NCBI RefSeq assembly: GCF_001279005.1
Contig: NZ_LGCN01000240.1
Location: forward strand, 175,695-239,694
Origin: Streptomyces caelestis
GTDB lineage: Bacteria; Actinomycetota; Actinomycetes; Streptomycetales; Streptomycetaceae
Reading direction: 5' to 3'
DNA length: 64,000 bases
The position numbers were made by a program, and so were the translations under genes. How positions within the stretch are numbered: position 1 is the stretch's first letter; each line of letters starts with the position of its first letter. The notes below the pieces were generated by a model. That model was not told the origin of the DNA and did no database searches. It saw only the letters and a list, made by a program, of their open reading frames with translations. Shown here in pieces: positions 1 through 7,234 of this stretch.

Positions 1-225
1 GTCGGCGTCGCCGGGCACACCGAGTTCGGCGTGCACGGGGAAGGCGCGGCCGCCGTCGGCCTCGATCTCCTTGACGGTCCGCTCGGCGGCCGTCAGGTCG
101 TGGCCGTAGTGGACCGCCACCAGGGCGCCCTCGCGGGCGAGGCGGCGGCTGACGGCTCTGCCGATGCCCCGGCTGCCTCCGGTGACCAGGGCGGTCTTCC
201 CCTCGTGTCGGGCGGTGACGGTCAT
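1..225 (-). CDS. antM: SDR-family ketoreductase AntM, 3' end off the window
   Basis: The first 75 codons of a short-chain dehydrogenase are present, read leftwards off the window edge. The start is the ATG at 225-223. Residues about 11-22 hold the nucleotide-binding signature TALVTGGSRGIGR of classical NAD(P)H-dependent SDRs; the catalytic Tyr-Lys part lies outside. It is the sixth gene of the minus-strand operon antHIJKLM, 39 bases after antL. In the antimycin pathway the enzyme at this position (AntM) is assigned reduction of the C8 ketone of the dilactone, creating the hydroxyl that AntB acylates. Function is taken from gene order plus the SDR fold; nothing visible here gives substrate specificity. 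Confidence 0.88.
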   Translation of the reverse strand, partial: MTVTARHEGKTALVTGGSRGIGRAVSRRLAREGALVAVHYGHDLTAAERTVKEIEADGGRAFPVHAELGVPGDAD

Positions 226-264
226 CGTGGGTCTCCTTCGCTGTGCGGTGGCGTGGTGTGCGGG

Positions 265-1413
265 TCAGGCGTCGAAGTCGAGGGTGATCTCGGGGGTGCA
301 CGGCCGGGACCGGCAGACGAGGGTGTAGCCGGCGGCGCGGTCCCGCTCGTCCAGGGCGTACTGGCGGTCCGCCGTCACCTGCCCGGACAGGACCTTCGCG
401 CGACAGCTGCCGCACACGCCCTCACGGCAGGCGTACGGCACGTCGGGGTGGGCGCGCAGCAGCGCGTCGAGGAGGGCGGGGTCGTGCGGCAGGGCGGTGG
501 CGGTACGGCGGCGCCCGCCGAGCAGGGCGGTGACCCGCGTCTCCCCCGCCGCCGGCGCCGGTCCGGCCGGCTCCGGCGCCCGCTGTGCCGTGCCGTCGGC
601 CGTGAACAGCTCCCAGCGGACGAGCGACGGATCGGTCCCCCGGCCGGCCAGGACCCGCCGTGCGGTGTCGAGGAGGCCGGGCGGTCCGCACAGGGCGAAC
701 GCGGTGTCCGGGCCGGGGCGGGCGTCCACGGCCGCCAGCAGGCGGCGCAGCCCCGCCGCGTCGAGCCGCCGTGCGAGCGGGCCGCCCCCGCTCCCCGCGT
801 CCTCGCGGGTCAGCACGTACAGGACGGTGAAGCGGTCGACGAACTCATCCTTCAGCCAGGCCAGTTCATCGGCCAGCACGGCGTCGGCGGAGGTGCGGAC
901 GGAGTGGATGAGGCTGACGCGGCAGGCCGGGTCCCGGCGCAGCGCGTGGGCGGCCATCGGGGCCAGGGGGGTGATGCCGGTGCCGCCCGCGAGGAGGACG
1001 TGGTGGGCGCCGGGCAGCTCCGGCAGGGCGAAGGCGCCGGTGGGCGGGGAGAGTTCGAGGCGGTCGCCGGGTGCGAGCCGGGTGGTGGCGTGGTCGCCGA
1101 AGCCGCCGGGAGCGGACCGTTTGATCACCAGGCGGAGCGTCCCGGGTGCGTGCGGCGGCGGGCAGATCGAGTAACTGCGGCGCAGTTCGGTGCCGGCGCC
1201 GCGGTGCCGGACGGTGACGTGCTGGCCGGGTCGGTGGGTGAAGACGTCGCGCAGCGCGGCGGGCACGTTCAGGGTGACGGCCACCGTGTCGGCGGTCAGG
1301 GGACGGACCTCGGTGACGTCGAGCGGGTGCCGGCCGGTGCGGCGGGGCGAGCCGGTCGGCGCCTCGTCCGGGGGTGCGGGCGGGAGGGCGGCGGTGTCCA
1401 CGGTGTGTCTCAC
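265..1413 (-). CDS. antL: PaaE-like oxygenase reductase AntL
   Basis: A 382-residue flavoprotein reductase of the PaaE/ferredoxin-NADP reductase type. An FAD-binding segment (RRSYSICPP near residue 75) and an NAD-binding segment (LAGGTGITPLAPM near 140) are followed by a C-terminal plant-type [2Fe-2S] domain with CREGVCGSC and a final Cys in LVCRSR. It should pass electrons from NAD(P)H to the AntH/AntJ diiron oxygenase. The GTG start at 1413 overlaps the antK stop (GTGA), so I prefer it to start codons further upstream inside antK. In antimycin biosynthesis AntHIJKL rearranges the anthranilate bound to AntG to 3-aminosalicylate. Family assignment is strong; the pathway role rests on context. 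Confidence 0.93.
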   Translation of the reverse strand: MRHTVDTAALPPAPPDEAPTGSPRRTGRHPLDVTEVRPLTADTVAVTLNVPAALRDVFTHRPGQHVTVRHRGAGTELRRSYSICPPPHAPGTLRLVIKRSAPGGFGDHATTRLAPGDRLELSPPTGAFALPELPGAHHVLLAGGTGITPLAPMAAHALRRDPACRVSLIHSVRTSADAVLADELAWLKDEFVDRFTVLYVLTREDAGSGGGPLARRLDAAGLRRLLAAVDARPGPDTAFALCGPPGLLDTARRVLAGRGTDPSLVRWELFTADGTAQRAPEPAGPAPAAGETRVTALLGGRRRTATALPHDPALLDALLRAHPDVPYACREGVCGSCRAKVLSGQVTADRQYALDERDRAAGYTLVCRSRPCTPEITLDFDA

Positions 1414-1916
1414 AGTGCGGTCAGGTGGGGGAAGGGCTCGCGGCACGCCGTGCACCACAGCATCGACTGGCAGCGGGCGGGCCCGAAGGGGCTGTGCGGC
1501 CGGGTGGCCCGTGAGCCGCAGTGCGGGCAGGGCACCGCGACCGGTTCGACGGGGACCGGGCCGGCGGGGGCCGGGGACACGGGCGGGGCGATGCCGTGCG
1601 CGGCGAGCCTGCGCCGTCCCTCGGGAGTGATGCGGTCCGTCGTCCAGGGCGGTGTCAGAACCTGCCGGACGCGGCCGTCGGGGTGGCCGCAGGCTGCCAG
1701 GACGTCCCGTACCGCGGCGGTGATCTCGGGCATCGCGGGGCAGCCCAGGTAGGTGGGCGTGATCTCCACCTCCAGTACGCCGTCGGCGCCCGGGGCGACG
1801 GAGCCCACCACACCGAGATCGCCCAGGCCGATCACCGGCAGTTCCGGGTCCGGGAGCGCCTCCACCCGCTCGCGCACCTCCTCGGCGCAGCGGCGGGCCG
1901 GGACCGGCCCGCTCAC
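1410..1916 (-). CDS. antK: PaaD-like protein AntK
   Basis: A 168-residue protein of the PaaD/MIP18 (DUF59) family: an N-terminal DUF59 segment (LPDPELPVIGLGDLG, near residue 20) and a C-terminal zinc-ribbon-like pair of CxxC motifs (CPHCGS and CTACRE). PaaD proteins are thought to help assemble or mature the metal centres of the multicomponent phenylacetyl-CoA oxygenase. The GTG start at 1916 overlaps the antJ stop by four bases (GTGA), and its own stop overlaps the antL start the same way, so translation is probably coupled along the operon. Within an antimycin cluster this is AntK, an accessory subunit of the enzyme that makes the aminosalicylate starter. Confidence 0.9.
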   Translation of the reverse strand: MSGPVPARRCAEEVRERVEALPDPELPVIGLGDLGVVGSVAPGADGVLEVEITPTYLGCPAMPEITAAVRDVLAACGHPDGRVRQVLTPPWTTDRITPEGRRRLAAHGIAPPVSPAPAGPVPVEPVAVPCPHCGSRATRPHSPFGPARCQSMLWCTACREPFPHLTAL

Positions 1917-2728
1917 CAGGTGCCCCCGGGGAACTGCCGGCGCACCGACTGCAGTTCGGCGATCAGCGGACCGAACTCCTCGGTGTGCAGGCCCGAACGG
2001 CCGCCCCTGGCCGTCCAGGTGGGCGTGGGGACGGTGAGTCCCGCCCCGGTGACGACGCCGGTGACCCGGTGGAGCCACGCCTCGCGCAGGGGCGCCGGAG
2101 AGGGCACGGTGCCGGACGCGGCCAGGCGGCGCAGCACTTCGTCCTCCTCGAAGAGTTCACCGGTGTACGGCCACACCCGTTCCAGGGCGTGTCGCATGCG
2201 GCGGGCGCTCTCCTCGGTGCCGCGTCCCAGCGTCACCGTCCAGCGGTCCGCGTGCAGCCGGTGGAAGGCGACCTCCTTGCGGGCGCGCGCCCCGAACGCG
2301 GCGAGTTCGGGGTCGGCGCAGTGCGCGAGCGCCTCGTAGTACAGGACGGCGTAGTGGCTGTAGGCGAGCTGGCGGGCCACGGTCGTCGCGAAGTCCCCGT
2401 TGGGGAGTTCGGTCAGCAGGGCGTTGGTGAACCGGCGTTCCGGGCGGGTGTAGGCGAGGTCGTCCTCGGTGCGGCCGGTTCCGTCGAGCCGGCCGGCGCG
2501 GGCGAGCAGGGCGCGGGCGTGGCCGATCAGGTCGAGGGCGATGTTGGACAGGGCCAGGTCCTCGTCGACGGTCGGCGCGCGGGTGATCCACTGGCACAGG
2601 CGCTGTCCGAGGACCAGGGCGTCGTCGCCGAGGCGCAGGAGGTGCAGGGCCAGGTCGGGGGCCGCGGGCGGCGGGCCGTCCGGCGGGGGGCCCGGACGCA
2701 CCGCCGGGACGTCACTCGTCGTGCTCAC
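1913..2728 (-). CDS. antJ: PaaC-like oxygenase structural subunit AntJ
   Basis: A 271-residue PaaC-family protein, with the helical ferritin-like sequence expected of the catalytically silent structural partner of PaaA (for example LALHLLRLGDDALVLGQRL near residue 27 and LSNIALDLIGHAR near residue 60). The GTG start at 2728 lies 17 bases inside antI. In phenylacetate catabolism PaaA and PaaC form the core heterodimer; here the equivalent AntH-AntJ core is expected to act on anthraniloyl-S-AntG rather than a CoA thioester. I saw no truncation. The length fits the family. Confidence 0.92.
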   Translation of the reverse strand: MSTTSDVPAVRPGPPPDGPPPAAPDLALHLLRLGDDALVLGQRLCQWITRAPTVDEDLALSNIALDLIGHARALLARAGRLDGTGRTEDDLAYTRPERRFTNALLTELPNGDFATTVARQLAYSHYAVLYYEALAHCADPELAAFGARARKEVAFHRLHADRWTVTLGRGTEESARRMRHALERVWPYTGELFEEDEVLRRLAASGTVPSPAPLREAWLHRVTGVVTGAGLTVPTPTWTARGGRSGLHTEEFGPLIAELQSVRRQFPGGTW

Positions 2729-3023
2729 CTTCGGGGCCTTTCTCGGTCAGCGGCGCGTAGTGCTCGGGGTAGCGGTACGGCTTGTGACGGGCGCCCGCGA
2801 AGTACGGGTCGCGTTCGTCCGGGGAGGCCGCGTGCACGGCGTCGGAACGGACCACCCACAGCGACAGCGGATCGCCCCGGCGCGTGTACAGGTCGCGGGC
2901 GGCGGCCAGCGCCGCGTCCGGGCCGGCCGCGCGCACCGACCCCACGTGCTGGTGGGCCAGGCCCCGGCGGGCCCGCAGGAAGACCTCCCAGGACGCCGGT
3001 GCGCCCTCCCGTGCCCCGCTCAT
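2712..3023 (-). CDS. antI: PaaB-like oxygenase subunit AntI
   Basis: A 103-residue PaaB-family protein ([19 protein letters not shown] near residue 12 and [10 protein letters not shown] near 51 are typical). PaaB bridges PaaAC heterodimers in the phenylacetyl-CoA epoxidase. The ATG at 3023 overlaps the antH stop (ATGA), and the end overlaps antJ by 17 bases, so the gene is embedded in a tightly coupled operon. The role in AntG-bound anthranilate oxidation is inferred from the cluster. Confidence 0.92.
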   Translation of the reverse strand: MSGAREGAPASWEVFLRARRGLAHQHVGSVRAAGPDAALAAARDLYTRRGDPLSLWVVRSDAVHAASPDERDPYFAGARHKPYRYPEHYAPLTEKGPEGEHDE

Positions 3024-4051
3024 GCGTCCTCCCCTCCCGCCGCGTCCGCCCGGGCGGCGTACGCGGCGGCGGCCTCCCGGACCCAGGCGCCGTCCTCGTG
3101 CGCGGCCCGGCGGTGCGCGATCCGCTGCCGCGCCCAGTGGGTGTCGTCGCCCAGCGCCTCGCGGTAGGTGTCCCAGTCGACGGGTGTGAAGTCGTAGTGG
3201 CCGCGCTCCTCGTTCCAGCGGATCGCGGGGTCGGGCAGCGTCAGGCCGAGGCGTTCGGCCTGCGGGACGCAACTGTCGACGAAGCGCTGGCGCAGTTCGT
3301 CGTTGGTGTGGCGCTTGATGCCCCAGGCCATCGCACGGCGGGAGACCGCGGCTCCCGGCGCGGCGGTCCGCGCGTCGGCGCCGCCCGCCCCGGTGTCGGG
3401 CGGCCCGAACATCAGCGCCACGGCCGGCAGCCACCAGCGGTTCACCGCGTCCTGCGCCATCTCCTTCTGCTCCGGCGTCCCCTCGCACAGGGCGCGCATC
3501 GTGTCGTAGCCCTGCCGCACGTGGAAGGCCTCCTCCTGGCAGACGCGGCGCATGGCCCGGGCGTACGGCCCGTAGGAGGTACGGCACAGGGGCGCCTGGT
3601 TGATGACGGCGGCGCCGTCCGTCAGCCAGGCGATGGCACCGGTGTCCGCCCAGGTCAGCGCGGGGTGGTTGAAGGTGGCGGAGGCGCGCTGCCGCCCCTT
3701 GTGCAGGGCGTCCAGCAGGTCGGCGCGGTCCACGCCGAGCGTCTCGGCGGCGGAGTACAGGTACAGGCCGTGGCCGGCCTCGTCCTGGACCTTGGCGAGG
3801 AGGACCGACTTGCGGTGCAGGGACGGGGCCCGGGTGAGCCAGGCGCCCTCCGGCTGCATGCCGATGATCTCGGAGTGGGCGTGCTGGGCGATCTGGCGGA
3901 CCAGCATGCGGCGGTACCCGTCGGGCATCCAGTCGCGCGGTTCGATCGTCTCGCCGCCGGCGATGAGCGCGTCGAAGCGGGCGGGCAGCCCGTCGCCGTC
4001 CGCGGAGGGGGTGGCACCGGCCGTGGCGCCGGTGGTGGTCCGCGCGGTCAC
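3020..4051 (-). CDS. antH: PaaA-like diiron oxygenase subunit AntH
   Basis: A 343-residue homologue of PaaA, the catalytic subunit of bacterial multicomponent phenylacetyl-CoA epoxidase. Diiron-site helices are visible: [20 protein letters not shown] (E and xxH of the first half) and [18 protein letters not shown] (EExxH of the second half). I use the GTG at 4051 because recognisable family sequence starts soon after it; reading further upstream gives only low-complexity residues. That GTG has no clear Shine-Dalgarno sequence of its own but overlaps the stop of a 31-codon upstream ORF by four bases, suggesting coupled initiation. In antimycin biosynthesis AntH is the catalytic part of the complex that forms 3-aminosalicylate from carrier-bound anthranilate. 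Confidence 0.92.
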   Translation of the reverse strand: MTARTTTGATAGATPSADGDGLPARFDALIAGGETIEPRDWMPDGYRRMLVRQIAQHAHSEIIGMQPEGAWLTRAPSLHRKSVLLAKVQDEAGHGLYLYSAAETLGVDRADLLDALHKGRQRASATFNHPALTWADTGAIAWLTDGAAVINQAPLCRTSYGPYARAMRRVCQEEAFHVRQGYDTMRALCEGTPEQKEMAQDAVNRWWLPAVALMFGPPDTGAGGADARTAAPGAAVSRRAMAWGIKRHTNDELRQRFVDSCVPQAERLGLTLPDPAIRWNEERGHYDFTPVDWDTYREALGDDTHWARQRIAHRRAAHEDGAWVREAAAAYAARADAAGGEDA

Positions 4052-4143
4052 CGGGCACCGCCCGCGCGTCCGGGGTCCGCCGTGGCGGTGCGGCGCTCCG
4101 GGCACCGCCCCGGGGCCCGGACCCGTACCGGCTGCCTGGGCAC
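4048..4143 (-). CDS. candidate 31-codon leader ORF coupled to antH
   Basis: A GTG at 4143 is preceded eight bases upstream by a good AAGGAG ribosome site (4157-4152). The reading frame runs 31 codons, Arg/Pro-rich, and its TGA overlaps the antH GTG in the form GTGA, the same junction used at antK/antL. antH itself has no visible ribosome site. The peptide matches no family I know; it may only be a device to bring ribosomes to antH, or it may be fortuitous in GC-rich DNA. Confidence 0.35.
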   Translation of the reverse strand: MPRQPVRVRAPGRCPERRTATADPGRAGGAR

Positions 4144-4271
4144 TCGCATCACTCCTTCGGCTCGGATCCGCCCGCGTCCGGCCGGGAGCGGGCCGGGCGG
4201 AGCGGATGGCTTCGTTGCGGTAAGAGGGCGGGCGCGCGCTCCGGCTATCCCCGGCGCGCGAGGTTCGGGCA

Positions 4272-4287
4272 CGTGACAAAGGTCACG
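4272..4287. promoter_or_regulatory. Crp-like palindrome between antH and antG
   Basis: CGTGACAAAGGTCACG is a perfect inverted repeat with six-base arms and a four-base centre. It fits the Streptomyces Crp motif GTG(N)6GNCAC exactly. It lies in the only divergent control region for the antHIJKLM and antGFQ operons, so a regulator bound here could act on both. Binding is inferred from the motif only. The rest of the 334-base gap (4052-4385) holds the leader ORF and no other recognised element. Confidence 0.5.
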
Positions 4288-4385
4288 GGCCGGCCCGGGG
4301 AGTGGGACCGGGCCCCGCCGCCTCTTCAGGAGGTGACAGACGTATACCGCGCGGCGGCCGGCACGCCGAGGCGAAAGGGGAAACC

Positions 4386-4634
4386 ATGAGCACCATCAGG
4401 GAGTTGCTGGTCGAACTCACCGGTACGGCCGAGTACGCCGACCAGGTCGGCGACGACGTCGACCTGGCCGCCAGCGGCATCGACTCCGGGGACCTGGTGC
4501 GCCTCGTCCTCCTGGTCGAGCAGCGGCTCGGCGTGGAGATCACCGCCGAGGACATGGAGGAGCTGCACACCATCGGCGACTACGAGCGCTTCGTGGCCGG
4601 GCACGCGGTCGCCGGTGCGAGCGGCGGTGCGTGA
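4386..4634 (+). CDS. antG: Acyl carrier protein AntG
   Basis: An 82-residue free-standing carrier protein. The phosphopantetheine serine is in GIDSGDLVRLV (Ser34), a recognisable though slightly non-standard version of the DSL motif. The ATG at 4386 follows GGCGAAAGGGGAAACC. The stop overlaps the antF start region. In the antimycin pathway AntG carries anthranilate while AntHIJKL converts it to 3-aminosalicylate, then donates it to the first condensation domain of AntC. The dedicated transferase for its prosthetic group is plausibly AntQ, two genes downstream. Confidence 0.92.
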   Translation: MSTIRELLVELTGTAEYADQVGDDVDLAASGIDSGDLVRLVLLVEQRLGVEITAEDMEELHTIGDYERFVAGHAVAGASGGA

Positions 4635-6118
4635 TGTGGCTGACGCAACTGCTGGAGCGCAACCGCCAGTGCCGGCCCGGCCGGACCGCGCTGGTGGACG
4701 AGGAGCGCAGCGTCACCTGGGCCGAGTTCCACGACCGCACCGTCGAGCTGGCGCGAGGGCTGGCGGAACTGGGCATAGGGCGGGGTGACCGGGTGGCCGT
4801 GCTCGCCAAGGACCGGATCGAGGTCCTGGAGAGCTACTTCGCGCTGGCCCGGCTCGGCGCGCTGTTCGTGCCGCTGAACCACAGCCTGGCCGGGCCCGAG
4901 ATCGCCGGGATCGTCGAGCGCGTCGGGGCGGTGGCCGTCATCGGCGAGTCCGAGCTGCTGGACCGGCACCCCGAACTGCCGGCGTCGGTGCGGATCCGGC
5001 TGGCCCTCGACAAGCCCGCCTTCGCGGCGCTGGGCACCCTGGCCGCCGAGCGGGACCTGCCGGACGTCGCCGACACCGACCCGATCGCCGTGCTGCACAC
5101 GTCGGCGACCACCGGGCAGGCCAAGGGAGTCACCGTCGACAGCGCGTCGCTGCGGGCCATCGCCCTCGGCTGGCTGGTGATGGCCCGCCCCACCGACGAC
5201 ATCGTCATGGTCAACTGCTGCCCGCTGTACCACGGCAGCATGGTCGTGTCGCTGACCTACCTGGCGGCCGGCGCGACGGTCGTGCTGATGCCCGGCTTCA
5301 CCCCGCAGCGGGCGCTGTCCGCGGTGGAACGGCACCGCGCCACGCACATGTGGCTGGTGCCGCAGATGCTGCGCTTCATGCTCCAGGCCCGGGCATCCCA
5401 CCGTGCCGACCTGTCCACCCTGCGGGAGGTCCTGTACGGGGCCGCCCCCATGCCGCTCGACGTCTACGCCGACGCGGTCGAACGGCTCGGCTGCGGCTTC
5501 CGGCAGGTGTACGGCATGACCGAGGTGGGCGGCCCGTTCGTCACGCTCGGCCCCGACGAGCACCCCGCCCCCGGGGACGTCACCGCCCGCATCCCGTGCG
5601 GGCGGGTCGTGCCGGGCATGTCCGCCCGCGCGGTGGACGAGGGCGGCCGGGAGCTGCCGTGCGGTGAGATCGGCGAGATCGTGGTGCGCGGACCGGGCGT
5701 CATGCGGGGCTACTGGAACGATCCGGAGGCCACCCGTGAGATCACCCTCGACGGCTGGATCAGGACGGGCGACCTCGGCTTCATGGACGACGAGGGCCGC
5801 ATCAGCCTGGTGGACCGCACGAAGGACGTCATCATCCGCGCGGGCCAGAACGTCTACCCCTCGGAGATCGAGCGCGCCCTGATGACCCACCCTGCGGTCC
5901 GGGACGCGGCGGTCGTCGGGACGCCCGACGAGGACTACGGCGAGGTGCCGCTGGCGTACGTGGCCCTGGAGCCGGGTGCGGAAGCGGACACGGCGGCGCT
6001 GCTCGCGCATGTCGCGGGACTGCTCGCGCCGTACAAGCGCCCGCGACGGGTGGAGTTCGTCGAGCAGGTCCCGCGCAACCCCGCCGGGAAGATCGTCAAG
6101 AAGCTGCTGCGGGTGTGA
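4634..6118 (+). CDS. antF: Acyl-AMP ligase AntF (anthranilate-AntG loading)
   Basis: A 494-residue ANL-superfamily adenylating enzyme. Core motifs are present in order: the P-loop-like TSATTGQAKG (near residue 156), YGMTEVGGP (near 294), TGDLGF (near 376), DRTKDVIIRAGQNVYPSEIE (near 394) and a C-terminal Lys in NPAGKIVKK. The ATG at 4634 forms ATG/TGA contact with antG; a GTG three bases earlier is an equal alternative. AntF is known to activate anthranilate as the adenylate and transfer it to AntG, and the adjacency to a carrier protein fits that. The sequence alone shows an aryl/acyl ligase, not the substrate. Confidence 0.92.
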   Translation: MWLTQLLERNRQCRPGRTALVDEERSVTWAEFHDRTVELARGLAELGIGRGDRVAVLAKDRIEVLESYFALARLGALFVPLNHSLAGPEIAGIVERVGAVAVIGESELLDRHPELPASVRIRLALDKPAFAALGTLAAERDLPDVADTDPIAVLHTSATTGQAKGVTVDSASLRAIALGWLVMARPTDDIVMVNCCPLYHGSMVVSLTYLAAGATVVLMPGFTPQRALSAVERHRATHMWLVPQMLRFMLQARASHRADLSTLREVLYGAAPMPLDVYADAVERLGCGFRQVYGMTEVGGPFVTLGPDEHPAPGDVTARIPCGRVVPGMSARAVDEGGRELPCGEIGEIVVRGPGVMRGYWNDPEATREITLDGWIRTGDLGFMDDEGRISLVDRTKDVIIRAGQNVYPSEIERALMTHPAVRDAAVVGTPDEDYGEVPLAYVALEPGAEADTAALLAHVAGLLAPYKRPRRVEFVEQVPRNPAGKIVKKLLRV

Positions 6119-6140
6119 GCGTGGACGGCGGTGGACGGCG

Positions 6141-6923
6141 ATGACCGGGCGCCCCGTGCAGACCGGGCCGGCCGCGATGGAGACGTCGTGGCCGGCCCGG
6201 GTCGGTTGTGAGCCCCCCACGGGCGTGGTGGGCGCCCTGGCGGCACTGGCCCCGCTCGTGGCCGTCGCCGGGCTGGGCCTGGGGGTCGCGGCCGTCTCGG
6301 AGCCGTGCCCGCGGCCGGCCGGGCCCGCCGAGGCGGCCGCGGCGGCGTCGATGCCGCCGCGCCGCCGGCTGGAGTTCCTCGCCGGGCGGCGGGCCGCGCG
6401 CCGGGCACTGCGCGCGGTGGGGCTGGAGTGCGGCGAGATCCCGCGCTCGGGACGGCTGCCGGTGTTCCCGCCGGGCCGGGCCGCGTCGATCTCGCACAGT
6501 GCCGGGATCGCCGTCGCGGTGGCCCGCGCCCCGGGCCGGGAGGTGCCGCTCGGCTGCGACCTGGAGCTGCGGCCCCTCCCCCGCGCGGCGGCCCGCCTGT
6601 TCCTGCGCGCGGACGAGGAGGCACTGCTCGCGGACGAGGACGCGCCGGCCGACGCCGGGGAGGAACCGCGGACGCCGTCCGGTGACGGCGCCCGGTGGTC
6701 GGTGACGGAGCTGTTCTCCGCCAAGGAGGCGGCGTGGAAGGCCCTGGACGTGCCGGAGGGCGGGCGCCGGACCGGGCCGGCGGGGAGCCTGCGGGACCTG
6801 CGGGCGTGCCCGTCCGGGGACGTCCTGCGCGTCTGTCCGCGCGCGGATCCGGACCGCGCCGTACGGGTGCGGGTGGTGCGCCTCGGAGCGGGGGTGTTCA
6901 GCTACGTGGTCGGCCGGGCCTGA
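6141..6923 (+). CDS. antQ: 4'-phosphopantetheinyl transferase AntQ
   Basis: A 260-residue transferase of the EntD/Sfp superfamily. The signatures SISHS (near residue 116), LGCDLE (near 139; Mg2+-binding acidic residues) and FSAKEAAWKAL (near 192) are all present. It should convert apo carrier domains of AntG, AntC and AntD to their holo forms. The start is the ATG at 6141, 22 bases after antF; an in-frame ATG at 6177 is possible. antQ occurs only in the longer versions of the antimycin cluster, so this cluster is an IQ- or L-form; antP, which would separate the two, lies outside the window. Confidence 0.88.
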   Translation: MTGRPVQTGPAAMETSWPARVGCEPPTGVVGALAALAPLVAVAGLGLGVAAVSEPCPRPAGPAEAAAAASMPPRRRLEFLAGRRAARRALRAVGLECGEIPRSGRLPVFPPGRAASISHSAGIAVAVARAPGREVPLGCDLELRPLPRAAARLFLRADEEALLADEDAPADAGEEPRTPSGDGARWSVTELFSAKEAAWKALDVPEGGRRTGPAGSLRDLRACPSGDVLRVCPRADPDRAVRVRVVRLGAGVFSYVVGRA

Positions 6924-6928
6924 ACAGG

Positions 6929-6964
6929 CGTCTCCCGCCCCCGGCGCGCCGGGGGCGGGAGACG
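6929..6964. terminator. bidirectional terminator hairpin after antQ
   Basis: An 18-base perfect inverted repeat with no spacer (CGTCTCCCGCCCCCGGCG followed by its reverse complement) lies between the convergent ends of antQ and the small minus-strand gene at 6972. Such very stable GC stems without a long U-tract are typical Streptomyces transcript ends. Confidence 0.8.
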
Positions 6965-6971
6965 GGACGGG

Positions 6972-7166
6972 TCAGCGCCCCGACGGGCCGTCGTCCCGGT
7001 AGGAACGCCGCGCCGCGTCGGCCGCCTTGTCGGTCTTGGCGTCGTACTTGTTGCCCGTCCGCTCGTCGACCATGCGCTCGGCGCCCGAGACGCCCTTGTC
7101 GGCCTGGTCGGGGTGGCCCTTGGCCATCTGCTTGGCCTTGTTCATCATGTCGCCCAGCTTGCCCAT
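6972..7166 (-). CDS. MT0933-like small antitoxin-family protein
   Basis: A 64-residue basic, lysine-rich protein beginning MGKLGDMMNKAKQMAKGHPD and containing the repeated charged turn of the MT0933/Rv0909-like antitoxin family (PF14013). The ATG at 7166 has a strong GGAGGT ribosome site in the preceding CACCTCCTGGAGGTACCCC-type context. No toxin-like partner gene lies beside it, and it is not a recognised antimycin gene although it sits between antQ and antE. Family members are widespread single-copy genes in actinobacteria with poorly known roles, so the antitoxin label should be read as a family name only. Confidence 0.7.
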   Translation of the reverse strand: MGKLGDMMNKAKQMAKGHPDQADKGVSGAERMVDERTGNKYDAKTDKAADAARRSYRDDGPSGR

Positions 7167-7234
7167 GAGGGGTACCTCCAGGAGGTGCTCGTGCGTCGTA
7201 CCCCGCCGCAGGTACCCCTCAGACCGGACGCGAA

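Noticed and set aside
265..4051. The PaaABCDE-like operon as a phenylacetate degradation pathway
   Set aside because: No paaK, paaG, paaZ or paaF is adjacent, and the carrier protein, ligase and NRPS-PKS beside it match the antimycin antHIJKL set instead.
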